A DNA stretch of 64,000 bases, taken from contig JACRBJ010000008.1 in the NCBI GenBank assembly GCA_016234555.1, forward strand, positions 1-64,000, in the 5' to 3' direction. A model generated the notes under the pieces. It did not search any database. It had not been told where the DNA came from and worked only from the letters and a program-made list of their open reading frames with translations. Shown here piece by piece: positions 30,376-41,400 of this stretch. This stretch comes from Chloroflexota bacterium (GTDB taxonomy: Bacteria > Chloroflexota > Anaerolineae > Anaerolineales > Villigracilaceae). How positions within the stretch are numbered: position 1 is the stretch's first letter; every line of letters begins with the position of its first letter. The translations under genes and the position numbers were made by a program.

Positions 30376-31022
30376 ATTGCCTTGTGAGTCAGGTCTACAA
30401 CTTCCTTGCCCGCCAGCTTGTCCTGGATGCGCTGCGTGACCATGTCCAGATGACCGGGCTGGTTGACGTAGTCCAAATCGTCGGTACGGATGGTCAGGAC
30501 CGGGCAGAGGTCGAATGCGCCCAGCCACTCGTCGTAGAATGAATCGAGCAGGGAAAGATAATCGGCGGAGATGCCCGTCTCCATGTTGCGCGCCCGGCGG
30601 CGGATGCGATTCATCAGGACGTTGACCGGCGCTTTGAGATAAATCAACAGGTCGGGGCGGGGCAGCCCGTTGACGACGACATCGAACAGGCGGCGATAGG
30701 CAAGGTAATCGCGCTCACCCAAATTCCCCATGTGGTGCAGGGCGCGGGCAAAGATATGCGCGTCCTCATAAATACTGCGGTCGAGGATGGCGGAACGCGC
30801 GTCCCGCGAGGCTTCGAGATATTGGTCCGCGCGATGACCAAGGAAGAATACCTGCAAATGAAAGGACCAGGCGCGCATGTCGGAATAGAAGTCCGGCAGG
30901 TAGGGATTATCCGCCACCGACTCATATCCCGTCCACCAGCCGAGGCGGGCGCCAATGCGTTCGGTGAGGGTGGTCTTTCCCGCACCAATATTTCCAGCAA
31001 CCAGAACGAGGTGTTTTGCCAT
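30372..31022 (-). CDS. Deoxynucleoside kinase
   Basis: 216 aa. P-loop GNIGAGKTTL is at residues 10-19. The family signature ILDRSIYEDAHIFA (the DRS motif that contacts the phosphoryl donor) is present, followed by LPRPDLLIYLKAPVNVLMNRIRRRARNMET, the LID region with arginines. It phosphorylates deoxynucleosides for nucleotide salvage; base specificity cannot be read. TAAAAT sequences lie just before the ATG with no clear SD. It is translationally coupled to the SpoIIE phosphatase gene. Confidence 0.9.
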   Translation of the reverse strand: MAKHLVLVAGNIGAGKTTLTERIGARLGWWTGYESVADNPYLPDFYSDMRAWSFHLQVFFLGHRADQYLEASRDARSAILDRSIYEDAHIFARALHHMGNLGERDYLAYRRLFDVVVNGLPRPDLLIYLKAPVNVLMNRIRRRARNMETGISADYLSLLDSFYDEWLGAFDLCPVLTIRTDDLDYVNQPGHLDMVTQRIQDKLAGKEVVDLTHKAI

Positions 31023-31048
31023 AGTAATTTTATTTTATCACGCGGATT

Positions 31049-31075
31049 GTAGGGGCGGATGATCCGTCCGCCCTG
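31049..31075. repeat. GTAGGGGCG-type palindromic repeat
   Basis: GTAGGGGCGGATGATCCGTC, then CGCCCTGC, forms a 7-bp stem GGGCGGA/TCCGCCC. It begins with the same GTAGGGGCG word as the hairpin at 52991-53017. It lies between the ABC permease stop and the kinase start. Confidence 0.6.
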
Positions 31076-31077
31076 CA

Positions 31078-31878
31078 TCAAACGGTTTCCAACGTGCCCT
31101 TTTTCTTTGCCTGCGTTTCGAACCAGGCAAAGAGGAAGTAGCCCAGCACGCCGTAAACCAGCCCGATGCCAATTTCACTGACCAACAGCGGCGAGACCTC
31201 GCTGAGGGTTGATCCAGCCGCGAGGACGCGGGAGGCGGCGATTCCACGGGTGAGCGGCAGGACGTTGGAGACGACCTGCATCCACGCGGGCAGGTTGGCA
31301 ATCGGCACGTTTGCACCGGAGAAGATGAGCAGGGAAAAATAAACGAAATTGTTGACAAACATCACGTTCGCCGTCAGCAGGCTCAGGCAGCCCATCAACA
31401 GTCCCAGCCCACAGGTGCTGATCGTGGTGATGAGGATGGTCAAGCCGAGGGCGGGCAGGTCGGTCTTCGAGAGATCGAGTCCCATGAGCAGGACTCCCCA
31501 AGTCAGAGCAATGACCACGCCGATGGCGCCGTCGATGACGTGCATGAAGGCTCGCCCAAAGAAGATCATGAAGCGGTTGGCAGGCGTGCCAAAGAGATAA
31601 GGCAGAGTCCCCGCATCGCGGTCGCCGCCCACGCTGAAGGTGACACCGAAGATGCCGCTGACCGAGGTGATCTGAATCGCGTTACCGATGACATAGAAAT
31701 CCGAATTGCCGCCGCCCGAACCGTAAGTTCCGAGAAAGACGAAGAAGAACATCTGCGCCAGTGGCATGAAGATCTTGGATGCCATGTAGGTGACCGGTCG
31801 CAGCCACGCAAATAAGGCACGGTACGAGAGCAGGGTCCCCTGCCAGAAAAGGATGAGGTTGTTGCTGATGGTCTTCAT
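31078..31878 (-). CDS. ABC-2 type transporter permease
   Basis: 266 aa with about six transmembrane helices. The sequence ASKIFMPLAQMFFFVFLGTYG, then YLFGTPANRFMIFFGRAFMHV and FSLLIFSGANVPIANLPAWMQ is typical of ABC-2 exporters. It is the distal gene of a three-gene operon and lies three bases after the preceding permease. Together they form an asymmetric DrrAB-like exporter; the substrate (drug, lipid or glycan) is not indicated. Confidence 0.87.
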   Translation of the reverse strand: MKTISNNLILFWQGTLLSYRALFAWLRPVTYMASKIFMPLAQMFFFVFLGTYGSGGGNSDFYVIGNAIQITSVSGIFGVTFSVGGDRDAGTLPYLFGTPANRFMIFFGRAFMHVIDGAIGVVIALTWGVLLMGLDLSKTDLPALGLTILITTISTCGLGLLMGCLSLLTANVMFVNNFVYFSLLIFSGANVPIANLPAWMQVVSNVLPLTRGIAASRVLAAGSTLSEVSPLLVSEIGIGLVYGVLGYFLFAWFETQAKKKGTLETV

Positions 31879-31881
31879 GGC

Positions 31882-32679
31882 TCAGTCCACATCCAGCGTC
31901 GCATCGACCCGCGCCTTGTAGAGCATGACCTTGAACAACTGGCTGGCGATGATCAAATCCACGATGCTGAATAGCAGCATCATGCCCCAGGTAAAGGCAA
32001 GTTGCTCGAAAGATATTGTCCCGGTGGATGTGCCGTGCAGGGCAACCGCCGCCCAATATGGGGGAAGCACGTAGCTGATGGGTGTTGTCCAAACCGGCAG
32101 CAGGGCAATCGGGAAGAGGAATCCGCACAGGATGTAAACGGGGAATTCCATCGCGTTCTGCCATTGCTGCACACTGCGATACATGACAAAGATGGGCGCG
32201 ATGGTCAAGCCAAAACAAATGAATGCAAATATGCTGAGCAGCAGGGTCACAAAGAAAAGAAGCGGCTGCGTCAGGCTCAACGAGTAGCCAAAAAGAAAAG
32301 CCGCCAGCGAATAGGACGCCACCATCGAAAGCAGGGATTGAAACACGTGGGCAAGGTTCTTCCCGAACACGATCACGTCGAAAGGGGTCGGCACACCCAC
32401 CAGCGATTCGAGGGTGCCGGTCCAGCGCTCCGTGTTGATGCTGTTGCCTGAGACGAAGAGCAGGCTGCTCCACAAACCTGTCAAACCGCTGCCGACAACC
32501 ACGAACATGGCAAAATCCGCGCCTTTGCCCTGGAGCATGAACAGGGCAAGGACGGCAATTATCATCGGCTGGAAAATAACCGCGAAGACGACGAAGGCGT
32601 CCACCATCTCCACGCGGATTGCCATTTCCGCGACGACCAGCACGGTGCGCCAGTATTTGAAGACGTTTGCGTAGTTCAT
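31882..32679 (-). CDS. ABC-2 type transporter permease
   Basis: 265 aa, about six transmembrane helices: VFAVIFQPMIIAVLALFML, SLVGVPTPFDVIVFGKNLAHVFQ (cytoplasmic coupling region), and MEFPVYILCGFLFPIALLPVW. It partners the second permease, with which it shares the fold but not close identity. Its ATG overlaps the stop of the ATPase gene by four bases. Confidence 0.87.
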   Translation of the reverse strand: MNYANVFKYWRTVLVVAEMAIRVEMVDAFVVFAVIFQPMIIAVLALFMLQGKGADFAMFVVVGSGLTGLWSSLLFVSGNSINTERWTGTLESLVGVPTPFDVIVFGKNLAHVFQSLLSMVASYSLAAFLFGYSLSLTQPLLFFVTLLLSIFAFICFGLTIAPIFVMYRSVQQWQNAMEFPVYILCGFLFPIALLPVWTTPISYVLPPYWAAVALHGTSTGTISFEQLAFTWGMMLLFSIVDLIIASQLFKVMLYKARVDATLDVD

Positions 32680-33647
32680 GAAGCGCCTCCCACCAGGCGG
32701 ACGTAGGCATCCTCCAAAGTTGGTTCGCGGACGATGACTCGTCCCACCCGCTGACCGTCCAGCACCGACATGATGTCCGGCACAGCCTCCGCCCCGCGCG
32801 CGGTCTGGATCAACAACATCTGCTTTTGCTCACGGTCTTCGACGGAGAGCGCGTCCACAAAAGACAGGGCGCGCAGTTTTTCGACAACAGTTTCAGCCGC
32901 GCCGAAAGTTTCCACCTCCACCACCGAAAGGTCGGAGACGTGCTTCTTCAATCCTTCCGGGGTATCCAGCGCAATGACCCGCCCCTTGTTGATGATGGCG
33001 ATGCGGTCGGAGAGCGCATCCGCCTCGAACATGTAATGTGTCGTTAACAGGATGGTCTTCTTTTGATTTTGCAGGTCGAGGATGACGTTGCGAAAGTCGC
33101 GCGCGCCGACGGGATCAAGCCCGATGGTGGGTTCATCCAAAAAGAGGATATCGGGGTCGTGGAGCAAAGTCCGCGCCACGTGCAGGCGTTGCTTCATGCC
33201 ACGCGAGTAGCCACCGACCCGCTCGTTGCCGCGCCCCTTCAAGCCAACCATCTCCATCAAGTATGGGATGCGCTTCTTCGAGACCTCCGGGGCTACACCG
33301 TACAGGCTGGCAAAATAACGCAGGTTGTCATCGCCGGAAAGCCGCCAGTACAAGCCGCGCTCGCCACCGAAGATGAATCCGATCCGCTTGCGGACTTCGT
33401 TCGCCTGCCTGACCACGTCAAAGCCGCCGACGCGGGCAGCCCCCTTCGAGGGAATCAGCAAAGTGGTCAACATCTTAACGGTGGTCGTTTTGCCCGCGCC
33501 GTTGGGCCCGAGCAGACCGAACAACTCACCCTGCTGCACTTCAAAGGAAATATCGTCAACCGCCGTCACTTCCTTAATGGAGCGATTGAAGACGCCGATC
33601 TGCGCGCGATAGATACGCTGCAAGTTCTCAACTTCGATTGCGTTCAT
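32676..33647 (-). CDS. ABC transporter ATP-binding protein (DrrA-like)
   Basis: 323 aa from the ATG at 33647 with AAGGAA upstream; the frame to 33734 runs through the upstream terminator. Walker A is LLGPNGAGKTTTVKML, the ABC signature is GGYSRGMKQRLHVART, Walker B is DILFLDEPTIGLDPVGARDF and the switch histidine is in LLTTHYMFEADALSD. The C-terminal extension (VVEVETFGAAETV...) is typical of exporter ATPases. It powers the two permeases downstream. Confidence 0.95.
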   Translation of the reverse strand: MNAIEVENLQRIYRAQIGVFNRSIKEVTAVDDISFEVQQGELFGLLGPNGAGKTTTVKMLTTLLIPSKGAARVGGFDVVRQANEVRKRIGFIFGGERGLYWRLSGDDNLRYFASLYGVAPEVSKKRIPYLMEMVGLKGRGNERVGGYSRGMKQRLHVARTLLHDPDILFLDEPTIGLDPVGARDFRNVILDLQNQKKTILLTTHYMFEADALSDRIAIINKGRVIALDTPEGLKKHVSDLSVVEVETFGAAETVVEKLRALSFVDALSVEDREQKQMLLIQTARGAEAVPDIMSVLDGQRVGRVIVREPTLEDAYVRLVGGAS

Positions 33648-33704
33648 TCGATTCCTTTTGGAATGGAGATATGAAACGATTGTACACGACCTTACATGGA
33701 TATG

Positions 33705-33732
33705 CAAAAAGACAGCCGCTTTCGCGGCTGTC
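33705..33732 (-). terminator. Terminator after the 1558-aa membrane protein gene
   Basis: On the minus strand GACAGCCGC-GAAA-GCGGCTGTC is a perfect 9-bp stem with a stable GAAA tetraloop followed by TTTTT. It separates the giant-protein operon from the ABC operon. Confidence 0.92.
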
Positions 33733-33752
33733 AACGCACAGGTTATCTTCGA

Positions 33753-36700
33753 TCAGGGAGTTTTATCCGTCACCAAATAACTCGTGAAGACGAGCCATCC
33801 GTTTTTCGTGATGTGATCTTCGACGGTTCCACCGGGCAATATGGCTTCCAGTTCAGCAAGGCGTTCGCGATATGCCGGCGCCAGAATCCAGACCACGTCG
33901 TCGCCAGGGCAAAGTTCACGGGTCAGGGTAATGGTCTCAACGGGGACAACGATGATCTTACGGGGCCAGCCCATGAACACGATCTCCTCCTGATCGATGC
34001 GATAATCATCGGTGACGCCGCAGGCGGCAATTTCATCGGGCAGGGTGTCGAGATAGCGGGCAACGTGCACTTCGGGACGGGTCATGTCTTCGTTGCCCAC
34101 ATCCCGCAGGTAGATTTTCCAATCCGTGGCGCCCAATTGGAACAGGAACAGCGCAATGCCAATCATCAGCACGGGAACGAAAGGTTTCAGGGACGCCCGC
34201 TCCAGGATATTCACAAACTCATCGAAGACCAGCGCGATGAACAACGTCGCCAGCGGAATAATGCCGACCACGCGCACCCAGGTCGGGGCATCGATGGTCA
34301 GCACACAACCGGTGACCAGGATGAACAGGAAGGAAAGGAGCGAGAACAGGAACTCCGGCTTCCGCCAGCGGTACAGGCTCATGCCAAATCCCAGAGCCAA
34401 AAACGGGGAGACAAGGGAATTGAACATGGGGTGAGGATAGGAGAACTGGGCGCTCTTGTCGGAGAAATAGTTGAACTGGAAAACAGACAGCTTCACCTGG
34501 TCCCAAAGGATCATCCACATCGAATCGGTTTCATAGGCGCTTTTCAAGTGGGCAACGTTCCCCGGATTGAATATCAGCACCTGTCCCGAACGCTGCATGT
34601 AGACAGACCAATCCGTCACAAAGTAGACCAGGTTCGGTCCAAGCGTAATCAACATGCCTGCAGCCATCCAACCCAGCCCGCCGTAGTTGTCGGTCACCCA
34701 CTTGGGGTTGAAGAACCAGAAACAAGCCAGACCGATCAACATCAACGGAATGAGCGCCCTGCCCGACGGATAGGAAACGAGCGTGAAGCCGGTAAATACC
34801 CCCGCGAGTGCCAGCGAAGCCCAGCGCCGTCCCTTCAAACCATCCACAAAGAAGAAAAGCGCAAAGAACCCGAGGAACCAGGGATCTATATAGCTGGTGA
34901 TTCGGGAAAGGTTGATGTGGGCGGGGTTGATGGTGACCAGCAGGGCGGTGAAAAACGCCAGCCGGTGACGGTCGAACAGCCGCCAGACGAAGAGGTAGGT
35001 ACCCAGCACGTTCAACGTCCCCATGACGACCGTGGCGGAATACAAACCGACCAGATTGTTCCCCACCGCAACCATGCCCAGCATATACGGGATAAAGGTA
35101 ATGCGGGGCATGAAGTACCAGCCCGTGCCAAAGATCCGTTTCTCGAAACCGAAGAGATAATCGCGGGCATTGATTCCAACTGAAGCCATGTCAGTGCTCA
35201 AGTCGAGCGGGATATCGTAGAGACGATAGATTCGCAGGGCAAAAGCCAGAACCAGCAGGGACGCCAGAAGCGCCACATGAAACCAGCGGAAGGCTGGTGA
35301 CTCATCCCCTGACATTGGCTTCTTCGACGGGCTTTTGATGAACAACGACGCCAGAAAAAGAATCAACCCTGCCAGCCAAAACCAGCGCACCAGGCTGGTT
35401 TCGTCTGTAACGGCATACAACAACATCGCGCTGACCGTGAAGAAAACACCACCAACCTGGAGCGGACTTCCAACCGCCGGTTGAAGGGCGTTACTGGCTT
35501 GCGCGTCTGTATTGGGTTTGAGCAACGAAAGGGCTGATTGCCTGTTGGCTGTGGCAAAAGTCCAAATCAACGCGGCCACGAGGAAAATCAACGAGGCAAC
35601 GCCCAGCCGCTTTTCCTCGGATTTCAGGATCAACCATTGGGCGGACAGATGCAATCCTTCGCCTGCAAACTGGTCGAGAAAGGTTTGGGCAAAATAAGCC
35701 AGTCCCACAGCCAGGAGCGGCAAAAGGATGGAGGCAATCAGTTTCAGGTTGACTTCGGGAAACTCGAATGCGGCGATTTCGCCATACCAGCGGTTAAGGA
35801 TGGTGGATGCGGGTTGGCTGGGTTCAAGCAGTTTTATTTCAGGGGAGGGAATCTCAATTAACCCGCTCCCGGCGGCATCTCCGCCGCCGGGGATTGCGGC
35901 GGGAACATAGGCAGTTTCAACGTTTAGCTTCGCCCGCCACTCACGCCAAGCCTCTTGAAAAGTACTTCGAAAAAAAAACCAGACCAGCGCCGCCGACAAA
36001 AGAAGCGTACCAATGATGCTGATGCCATTGACCAGCCATGGGGATAGCTTCGACATGTCATCGGGTTCCTGAATGTCAGGCGGCTGGACTCCCACGAGGT
36101 AGAAGGTCAAGGTGTAATCGAATTTGGCAAGATAAATCTGCTGAACGACTCCGTCGGGCCAGCGGGCGCGGATCGCATCCAAACGTCCCGCGTTTTCAGG
36201 AGACAGAACCCATACAACGGACGATCCTGTACATTTGTCCAGTTCCGAATCCGGGGCGTCGGGAGCAATATCCACCAGCTTTTCGTGGGGCCACGCCAAG
36301 AACCTGGTCTCGCGGACGGTCAATTGCGGTCCGCTGATGATGCCGCATGCGGTGAAATCACCGGGCAAATTACCGATGTAACGCCCGGTCACCGTGGACG
36401 GGGAACCGCTATGCTTTACGAACGCGTAGTAATCGGTCCAATTCAAATAGCCGACCATCGCGAGAAAGACAGCGATCAGGGCGCTGATAAATGCGATCCC
36501 AGGCGAACCAAGAATTTTCCTGCCAAGCTCGATGATTTGGTCGAAGGCGATGGCAATCAACAAAGCCGCCGCCGGCAAAATACCAACAAGGCGGGGCCAG
36601 AAAGGCGCGTCGATGGTCAGGATGCTGCCCAACACCATGATGACCGACAACCAGATGAGGACAAAAGCCATGCCGGCGTTCTTCCAGCGACGCAGGGCAT

Positions 36701-38429
36701 ACCCCAAGCCCAGCAGGATCAGCGGAGAGACCAGCGAATTGAACATCGGATGGGGATAGGAAAACTGCGAGCTGGTATCGCTTGCCTGGTTGAACATCAA
36801 CAGCGACAGCTTGATCTGTTCCAGCAGGACAATCCACGCCGAATCCGTGTTGTACTTGGACAGCGAGTGCTGCAACACCCCATCGGAAAAGAGAAAGACC
36901 TCGCGGCTGCGTTGAATATATGCGTCCCAAACCGATATGTAATTCACAAGGGCGGGACCCATCGCGACAATAACCCCAACGACCAGGAGGACAAATCCCC
37001 AGCCGTTCTGGGTGATCCATGCGCGTTTGAAGAGAAGCGCGTACAGCACGAAGGCGATAATCATGAAGGGCAGCGCGCGCCCGGAGGTGTACATCAACAG
37101 GCTGAAGCCGATACATACGCCCGCCAGCCCGAAGGACGCGGAACGCTGCGAACGGAAACCATCCACCAGCAGGAAGATGGCAAAATTGGACAGGGGCCAC
37201 GGCTCCATGTTGAAGATGCGCGAGAAGTGGATGTGGACGACGTTGATGGCGACGAGGGCTGTGGTGAGGGCGGCAAGGCGGTGGCTGTCGAACCATCTCC
37301 AGGTCAACAGGTAGATGGCGAGCAGGCTGAATGTCCCGCCAATGACCGCCGCCATCTGTAAGCCGAAGATATTGTCCCCGAAAACAGCCATGGTCAGGAA
37401 GGCGGGTAAAAAGCCGATGGTCGGGGTGGCGGTCCAGCCGAAGCCGAAAATGTCATGTTGTATCCCCAGCAGGAAGTCGCGTGCAACCTGTCCGTGTGAA
37501 GCCATGTCGCCGTGAAAATCGTCGGGGATGGTGGCAACCTGATAGTAGCGCAACCAAAATCCCGCCAACAGGATCAATCCCAGCATAAGCCAGTTTTGCC
37601 ATGTGAAGCGGGGCGAAGATTCAGCCTGTGGGTGCGAGGCTTTCGCGGGAAGTTGGGAAAGAATAAAACATATCACTCCCGCCCCCCACATGTAACGCGT
37701 AAAGCCGGTCTCATTGTTCGGTGAAAATGAAATCACAGCGGCGAAGTAAAAAATTCCCGCCAGAATCAAAAGGAAAACCCGATGAAGAGGGGTACGATTC
37801 TCTCCACCGCTCCATGATTTGGGTGGAGCGACAGGCGTGTCCATCGAACGGATTGCCGGCGCGGTGAAAACCCAAATCAACACGGCGACCAGATAGATTC
37901 CCGCGCCAAGCCACAGGCGGTTGGACTCGGGCTGGAACACAAGCCATTCCCAGTTCCGCAATATACCCACCGAAATGGTGGAGTCGATGACGCCCTGCGC
38001 AAAATAAGCCACCGCCAACCCCAGCAGCGAACCAACGATCAGTTTCACCTGTCCCCAATCCCAATCGGGGACGCTCCATCTGTTCAACGGTTCGGACGCT
38101 TGATCGGCGGAAGGCAATGGAGCGGCTTCCTCCACTGACATGGTGGGTGCGGCAAAGACGGAACTCTTTTTTACGATATCCAAGCCCTCATGCGGGTTTA
38201 CGATCACCGGCTCTGGCTCCGGCGGCTGGGAAATTCCAAAACCTTCGTCGTGCCGCGCCGACTTCATTCGCCTGACCAAAAAGTAGTAAATCAAGGAAAC
38301 CAGCGAAACCACGGCAAAAACAAAACTGGTCACCAGCCAAAGCGGGAAGTCCGCCGGCGAGGAGGGTTTCGGAGGGGGCTGTATCTCAACCTGGGATTTT
38401 GTTTCTTCGGTTGGCGGGTTTTGCTTCAT
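33753..38429 (-). CDS. Giant tandem-duplicated GT39/ArnT-like membrane glycosyltransferase, 1558 aa
   Basis: After a Pro-rich N-terminus and one helix (~28-48), the protein repeats the same plan twice (about 130-820 and 880-1558). Each repeat has helices, an acidic luminal motif (DDFHGDMASHGQVARDFLLG in the first, DLSTDMASVGINARDYLFG in the second), a multi-helix GT-C core, and an extracytoplasmic tail ending in a matching VVWVLSPEN.../VVWILAPAY... segment. GT-C enzymes transfer sugars from lipid-linked donors on the outer face of the membrane. Two complete modules in one chain are unusual and suggest an internal gene fusion. AGGGAG precedes the ATG. It follows the 1811-aa gene by 17 bases. 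Confidence 0.8.
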   Translation of the reverse strand: MKQNPPTEETKSQVEIQPPPKPSSPADFPLWLVTSFVFAVVSLVSLIYYFLVRRMKSARHDEGFGISQPPEPEPVIVNPHEGLDIVKKSSVFAAPTMSVEEAAPLPSADQASEPLNRWSVPDWDWGQVKLIVGSLLGLAVAYFAQGVIDSTISVGILRNWEWLVFQPESNRLWLGAGIYLVAVLIWVFTAPAIRSMDTPVAPPKSWSGGENRTPLHRVFLLILAGIFYFAAVISFSPNNETGFTRYMWGAGVICFILSQLPAKASHPQAESSPRFTWQNWLMLGLILLAGFWLRYYQVATIPDDFHGDMASHGQVARDFLLGIQHDIFGFGWTATPTIGFLPAFLTMAVFGDNIFGLQMAAVIGGTFSLLAIYLLTWRWFDSHRLAALTTALVAINVVHIHFSRIFNMEPWPLSNFAIFLLVDGFRSQRSASFGLAGVCIGFSLLMYTSGRALPFMIIAFVLYALLFKRAWITQNGWGFVLLVVGVIVAMGPALVNYISVWDAYIQRSREVFLFSDGVLQHSLSKYNTDSAWIVLLEQIKLSLLMFNQASDTSSQFSYPHPMFNSLVSPLILLGLGYALRRWKNAGMAFVLIWLSVIMVLGSILTIDAPFWPRLVGILPAAALLIAIAFDQIIELGRKILGSPGIAFISALIAVFLAMVGYLNWTDYYAFVKHSGSPSTVTGRYIGNLPGDFTACGIISGPQLTVRETRFLAWPHEKLVDIAPDAPDSELDKCTGSSVVWVLSPENAGRLDAIRARWPDGVVQQIYLAKFDYTLTFYLVGVQPPDIQEPDDMSKLSPWLVNGISIIGTLLLSAALVWFFFRSTFQEAWREWRAKLNVETAYVPAAIPGGGDAAGSGLIEIPSPEIKLLEPSQPASTILNRWYGEIAAFEFPEVNLKLIASILLPLLAVGLAYFAQTFLDQFAGEGLHLSAQWLILKSEEKRLGVASLIFLVAALIWTFATANRQSALSLLKPNTDAQASNALQPAVGSPLQVGGVFFTVSAMLLYAVTDETSLVRWFWLAGLILFLASLFIKSPSKKPMSGDESPAFRWFHVALLASLLVLAFALRIYRLYDIPLDLSTDMASVGINARDYLFGFEKRIFGTGWYFMPRITFIPYMLGMVAVGNNLVGLYSATVVMGTLNVLGTYLFVWRLFDRHRLAFFTALLVTINPAHINLSRITSYIDPWFLGFFALFFFVDGLKGRRWASLALAGVFTGFTLVSYPSGRALIPLMLIGLACFWFFNPKWVTDNYGGLGWMAAGMLITLGPNLVYFVTDWSVYMQRSGQVLIFNPGNVAHLKSAYETDSMWMILWDQVKLSVFQFNYFSDKSAQFSYPHPMFNSLVSPFLALGFGMSLYRWRKPEFLFSLLSFLFILVTGCVLTIDAPTWVRVVGIIPLATLFIALVFDEFVNILERASLKPFVPVLMIGIALFLFQLGATDWKIYLRDVGNEDMTRPEVHVARYLDTLPDEIAACGVTDDYRIDQEEIVFMGWPRKIIVVPVETITLTRELCPGDDVVWILAPAYRERLAELEAILPGGTVEDHITKNGWLVFTSYLVTDKTP

Positions 38430-38446
38430 GAAAGTCGCTCCCTAAA

Positions 38447-41400
38447 TTATTTTATGACCTCGAAAATGGTGGTGGTACCGGCAGTGTTATCTCCGAACAC
38501 CACGAGCAGCCTGCCACGTCTGACCATTTCCTGGAATTTGTTGATGCCATTGACATCGTAATAGGCACGCTCGAGGTCGCCGACCACAATGTATTGGACC
38601 TGGTGTTTGGCTAAAAATTGTTCTGCCGCCTGGATGTCCGTTGTGTTGTAGAAGTTGTTCACTTCGTCGATCAGCCTGTCGACGATGGCGCCGTCGAGCA
38701 GGGAATTGTGCTGGCGGACGTGCCAGCTCCAGCCGACGACGGAGGGAAGTCCCGTGTGGATTGCGAACCGCGAACCCCAGCGATATTCCTCGGTGTGACC
38801 TTCGACAAAGGACGGCGACCCCTTGACTTGATCCTGCATGAACTGGATTGCGAAGTAGTCGCGGCTGAGGTTAATCGGACGGTTGTCGTCGTTGTAGATG
38901 GCGGGATTCGATCTGTCAGCTTCTCCAAGCATGAACGCGGAGCCGTCGAGGTTGTGCGGCGGACTCTTGATGTCGGGCCAGCGGTCAGACATCTTTCTTT
39001 CGGTGGCGGTCAGCGGGTAACTGGCGGCAAACAGGAACAATATTCCAAAGGCAAAACTCCATACCAGTTTGGCGGGGAGGGACCAGGAGCGCATCGTGGT
39101 CAGCAAATCCACAAAGGCAAGGCTGAGCGCAAAACCGAACATGAACCATGCCTGATTGTAAAAACGGAAGACCGTGTTCGAGCGTCCCGCGTCGCCTTTC
39201 AACACGAAGACATCAACGAACAGGGTGATGAAAAGAGCGGAGCCAAACAGGAACCACATCACCTGCTGAAGCGGCGAGAGTCCGCGCTTGAGCAGGATGA
39301 CGTATGCGATGCCGATCAGGAGCGGGATGCCGAAGGTCAGGATTTGATAATCGGAGAACCAAAGCGCAGCCAGAAGAATAGCGACAAACAGCATCGCCAA
39401 AGACCACCACAGGTATGCCCCCTTGAAAATGCCGGCAAATTCCTTGCGGGCGGTGGAAACCCAACGCTGGTATCCAACCCGCAGCCCCGGAGCCAGCTCA
39501 CGGGTAAGCAGGGTAATCATCACGAACAGGACAAGGCCAAAAGTGTAGAGATAGTCGATGAACGGCGTCCGCAGTCCCTTCCAAAGTTCGAGGGAAACAT
39601 ATTCGGTCTTGAACCAGTCGCCGAAGACGCGGTAGAAGAGGACGGCGATCCCCGTAAACGCCAGTTCATAGATGACGATGGTTTGGATGGCGTGTCTGGT
39701 GGAATCCGTTTTGGCGTACCAGACGTTCCAGATGATCGCCAGCGCGCCCAAGCCGACAAAGGTCGGGAAGTCCCAGGTGTGCGCCGCGCGGAAGATGCCA
39801 AAGATCAGCCCGGCGGCGATCAAGCCCGGCAACCGCTCGCTCCACTTGAAGCGGGAGGGTTTCCACAGCAGCAGGTTCAGAATCCAGCCGAAGACCAGTC
39901 CGTAGACCGGCATCACCATCATGTGCGGATGCAGGTCGCCGTAAAGGTAGGTGAAATACGGGAACTCGGCAATGGGCGTATCCGGCTTGCCGTTCAGGAT
40001 GGGACGGGAGGCTTCGAAATACCAGCGTCCGTTGTTGCCCGGCAGGGTGACTTCCCCGCTCAACACCCGCCCGGCGCCCTCGATGACCGCGCTCGCATGT
40101 TCAAGGAAGGGGGCATCATCCCACCTGCCGATGGTGGACGCTTCTGGCAGGAAACGCCACAAGAGGACCGCCTGATACAGGTTGCCAAGGAACATCACGG
40201 CGACTAGGGCAAAGACAGCCGCAAAGTATGGCAGGCTCGCAGACCATTTCCCGTGAGGAAGGTCGGCTTCACCTTCGGGACTGCGGGTCAGCCCCTTCAC
40301 CAGATTGAAGGCGACCGAGAACACGCCGATGCCTGTCATTGCGAACCAGGTGGGCAGGATCAGGTTGTAGGCAATGGCGGGAAGGATGCCCAGCAGTTTG
40401 GTTGGGATCGCCGCCACGATGTAGCCGTAATAATAGTAGTTGACGTAATGCCCGCCAAACCAGGGATGCTCCGGCGGGAAATAAACCGCCCGCAGCACCG
40501 CATTGAAGAAGGCGAAGTCCATCGGCTTTTCGCCGCCCAGCCAGGGATGCCACAAGTCGGGATTGCCAAGCCGAATGGACAGGCTGACGAAGAAGAGCGC
40601 GAGGAAGAGCGCTTCGACTCCCAAGATGTGTTTCCACTGCGAGGCGAAATATGCAAGGAGTTCATTGCGGCGGAGATAGGCAGTCGCGGCGCTGAGCAGA
40701 AGGACGAACCCGATGCAAAGCCAGATGGTCAACTGCGAAAAGGTCAGGACTTTGAAGCTGCCCAACATCCAAGCCATCCATGCGATGGTGACCAGCCCCG
40801 CCATCCTCATCAGGGGGTAGCCGCGATCCGGCAGCCAGCCAAAGACGATGAAGACCAGCGGGAAGATGGCAAGTCCGAGCAGGAAGACGAACAAATACCA
40901 GACGATTCCGCCTGTGGTCTGATTCGTGTTCAAGAGCGAGTTCCGGTCGAAGACGGCTGACCAGTCTCCGCTGTTGCGCTGCGCTTCGAGTCGGTCGGCT
41001 GGGAGGCGCATGGCGGTGGGAGCCTTGGTGTACTCCGCCGGCGTCTGGAAGAAGACCTGATCCAAATCCACTTCGTTCAAGATCGCGGCAACCTTTTCAG
41101 CGGAAAAGTCCTGCGTCTTCTTGAAGACCATCACCTTGGGATGGTCGTAGACGGTGAAGGATTCGTCCGCCCACTGATCGGGAAAGGAGATGAAACCGAT
41201 CGTGGGCGGACTTTCGAACACGGCAACCAGCTCGAATCCCAGCGGACTCTTGAAGGGCGGTTGAAGCCCATAGGCTTTGTTTTCCAGCTCGTCGCCCATG
41301 CACTCGCAATCGAACAGCGTCTGATAGTATTTCAGAGCCAGCGGATAGCGCAGGGGCAGACGGGGCATGGCGTCATACGCGCGGTTGGACGGGATGACGA

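Noticed and set aside
33696..35183. 495-aa plus-strand open frame
   Set aside because: It is antisense to the 1558-aa glycosyltransferase and reads through the terminator at 33705-33732. Its Gln/Arg/His-rich composition is typical of a shadow.
38618..40207. 529-aa plus-strand open frame
   Set aside because: It is antisense to the DUF2298 domain of the 1811-aa gene; there are no recognisable motifs.
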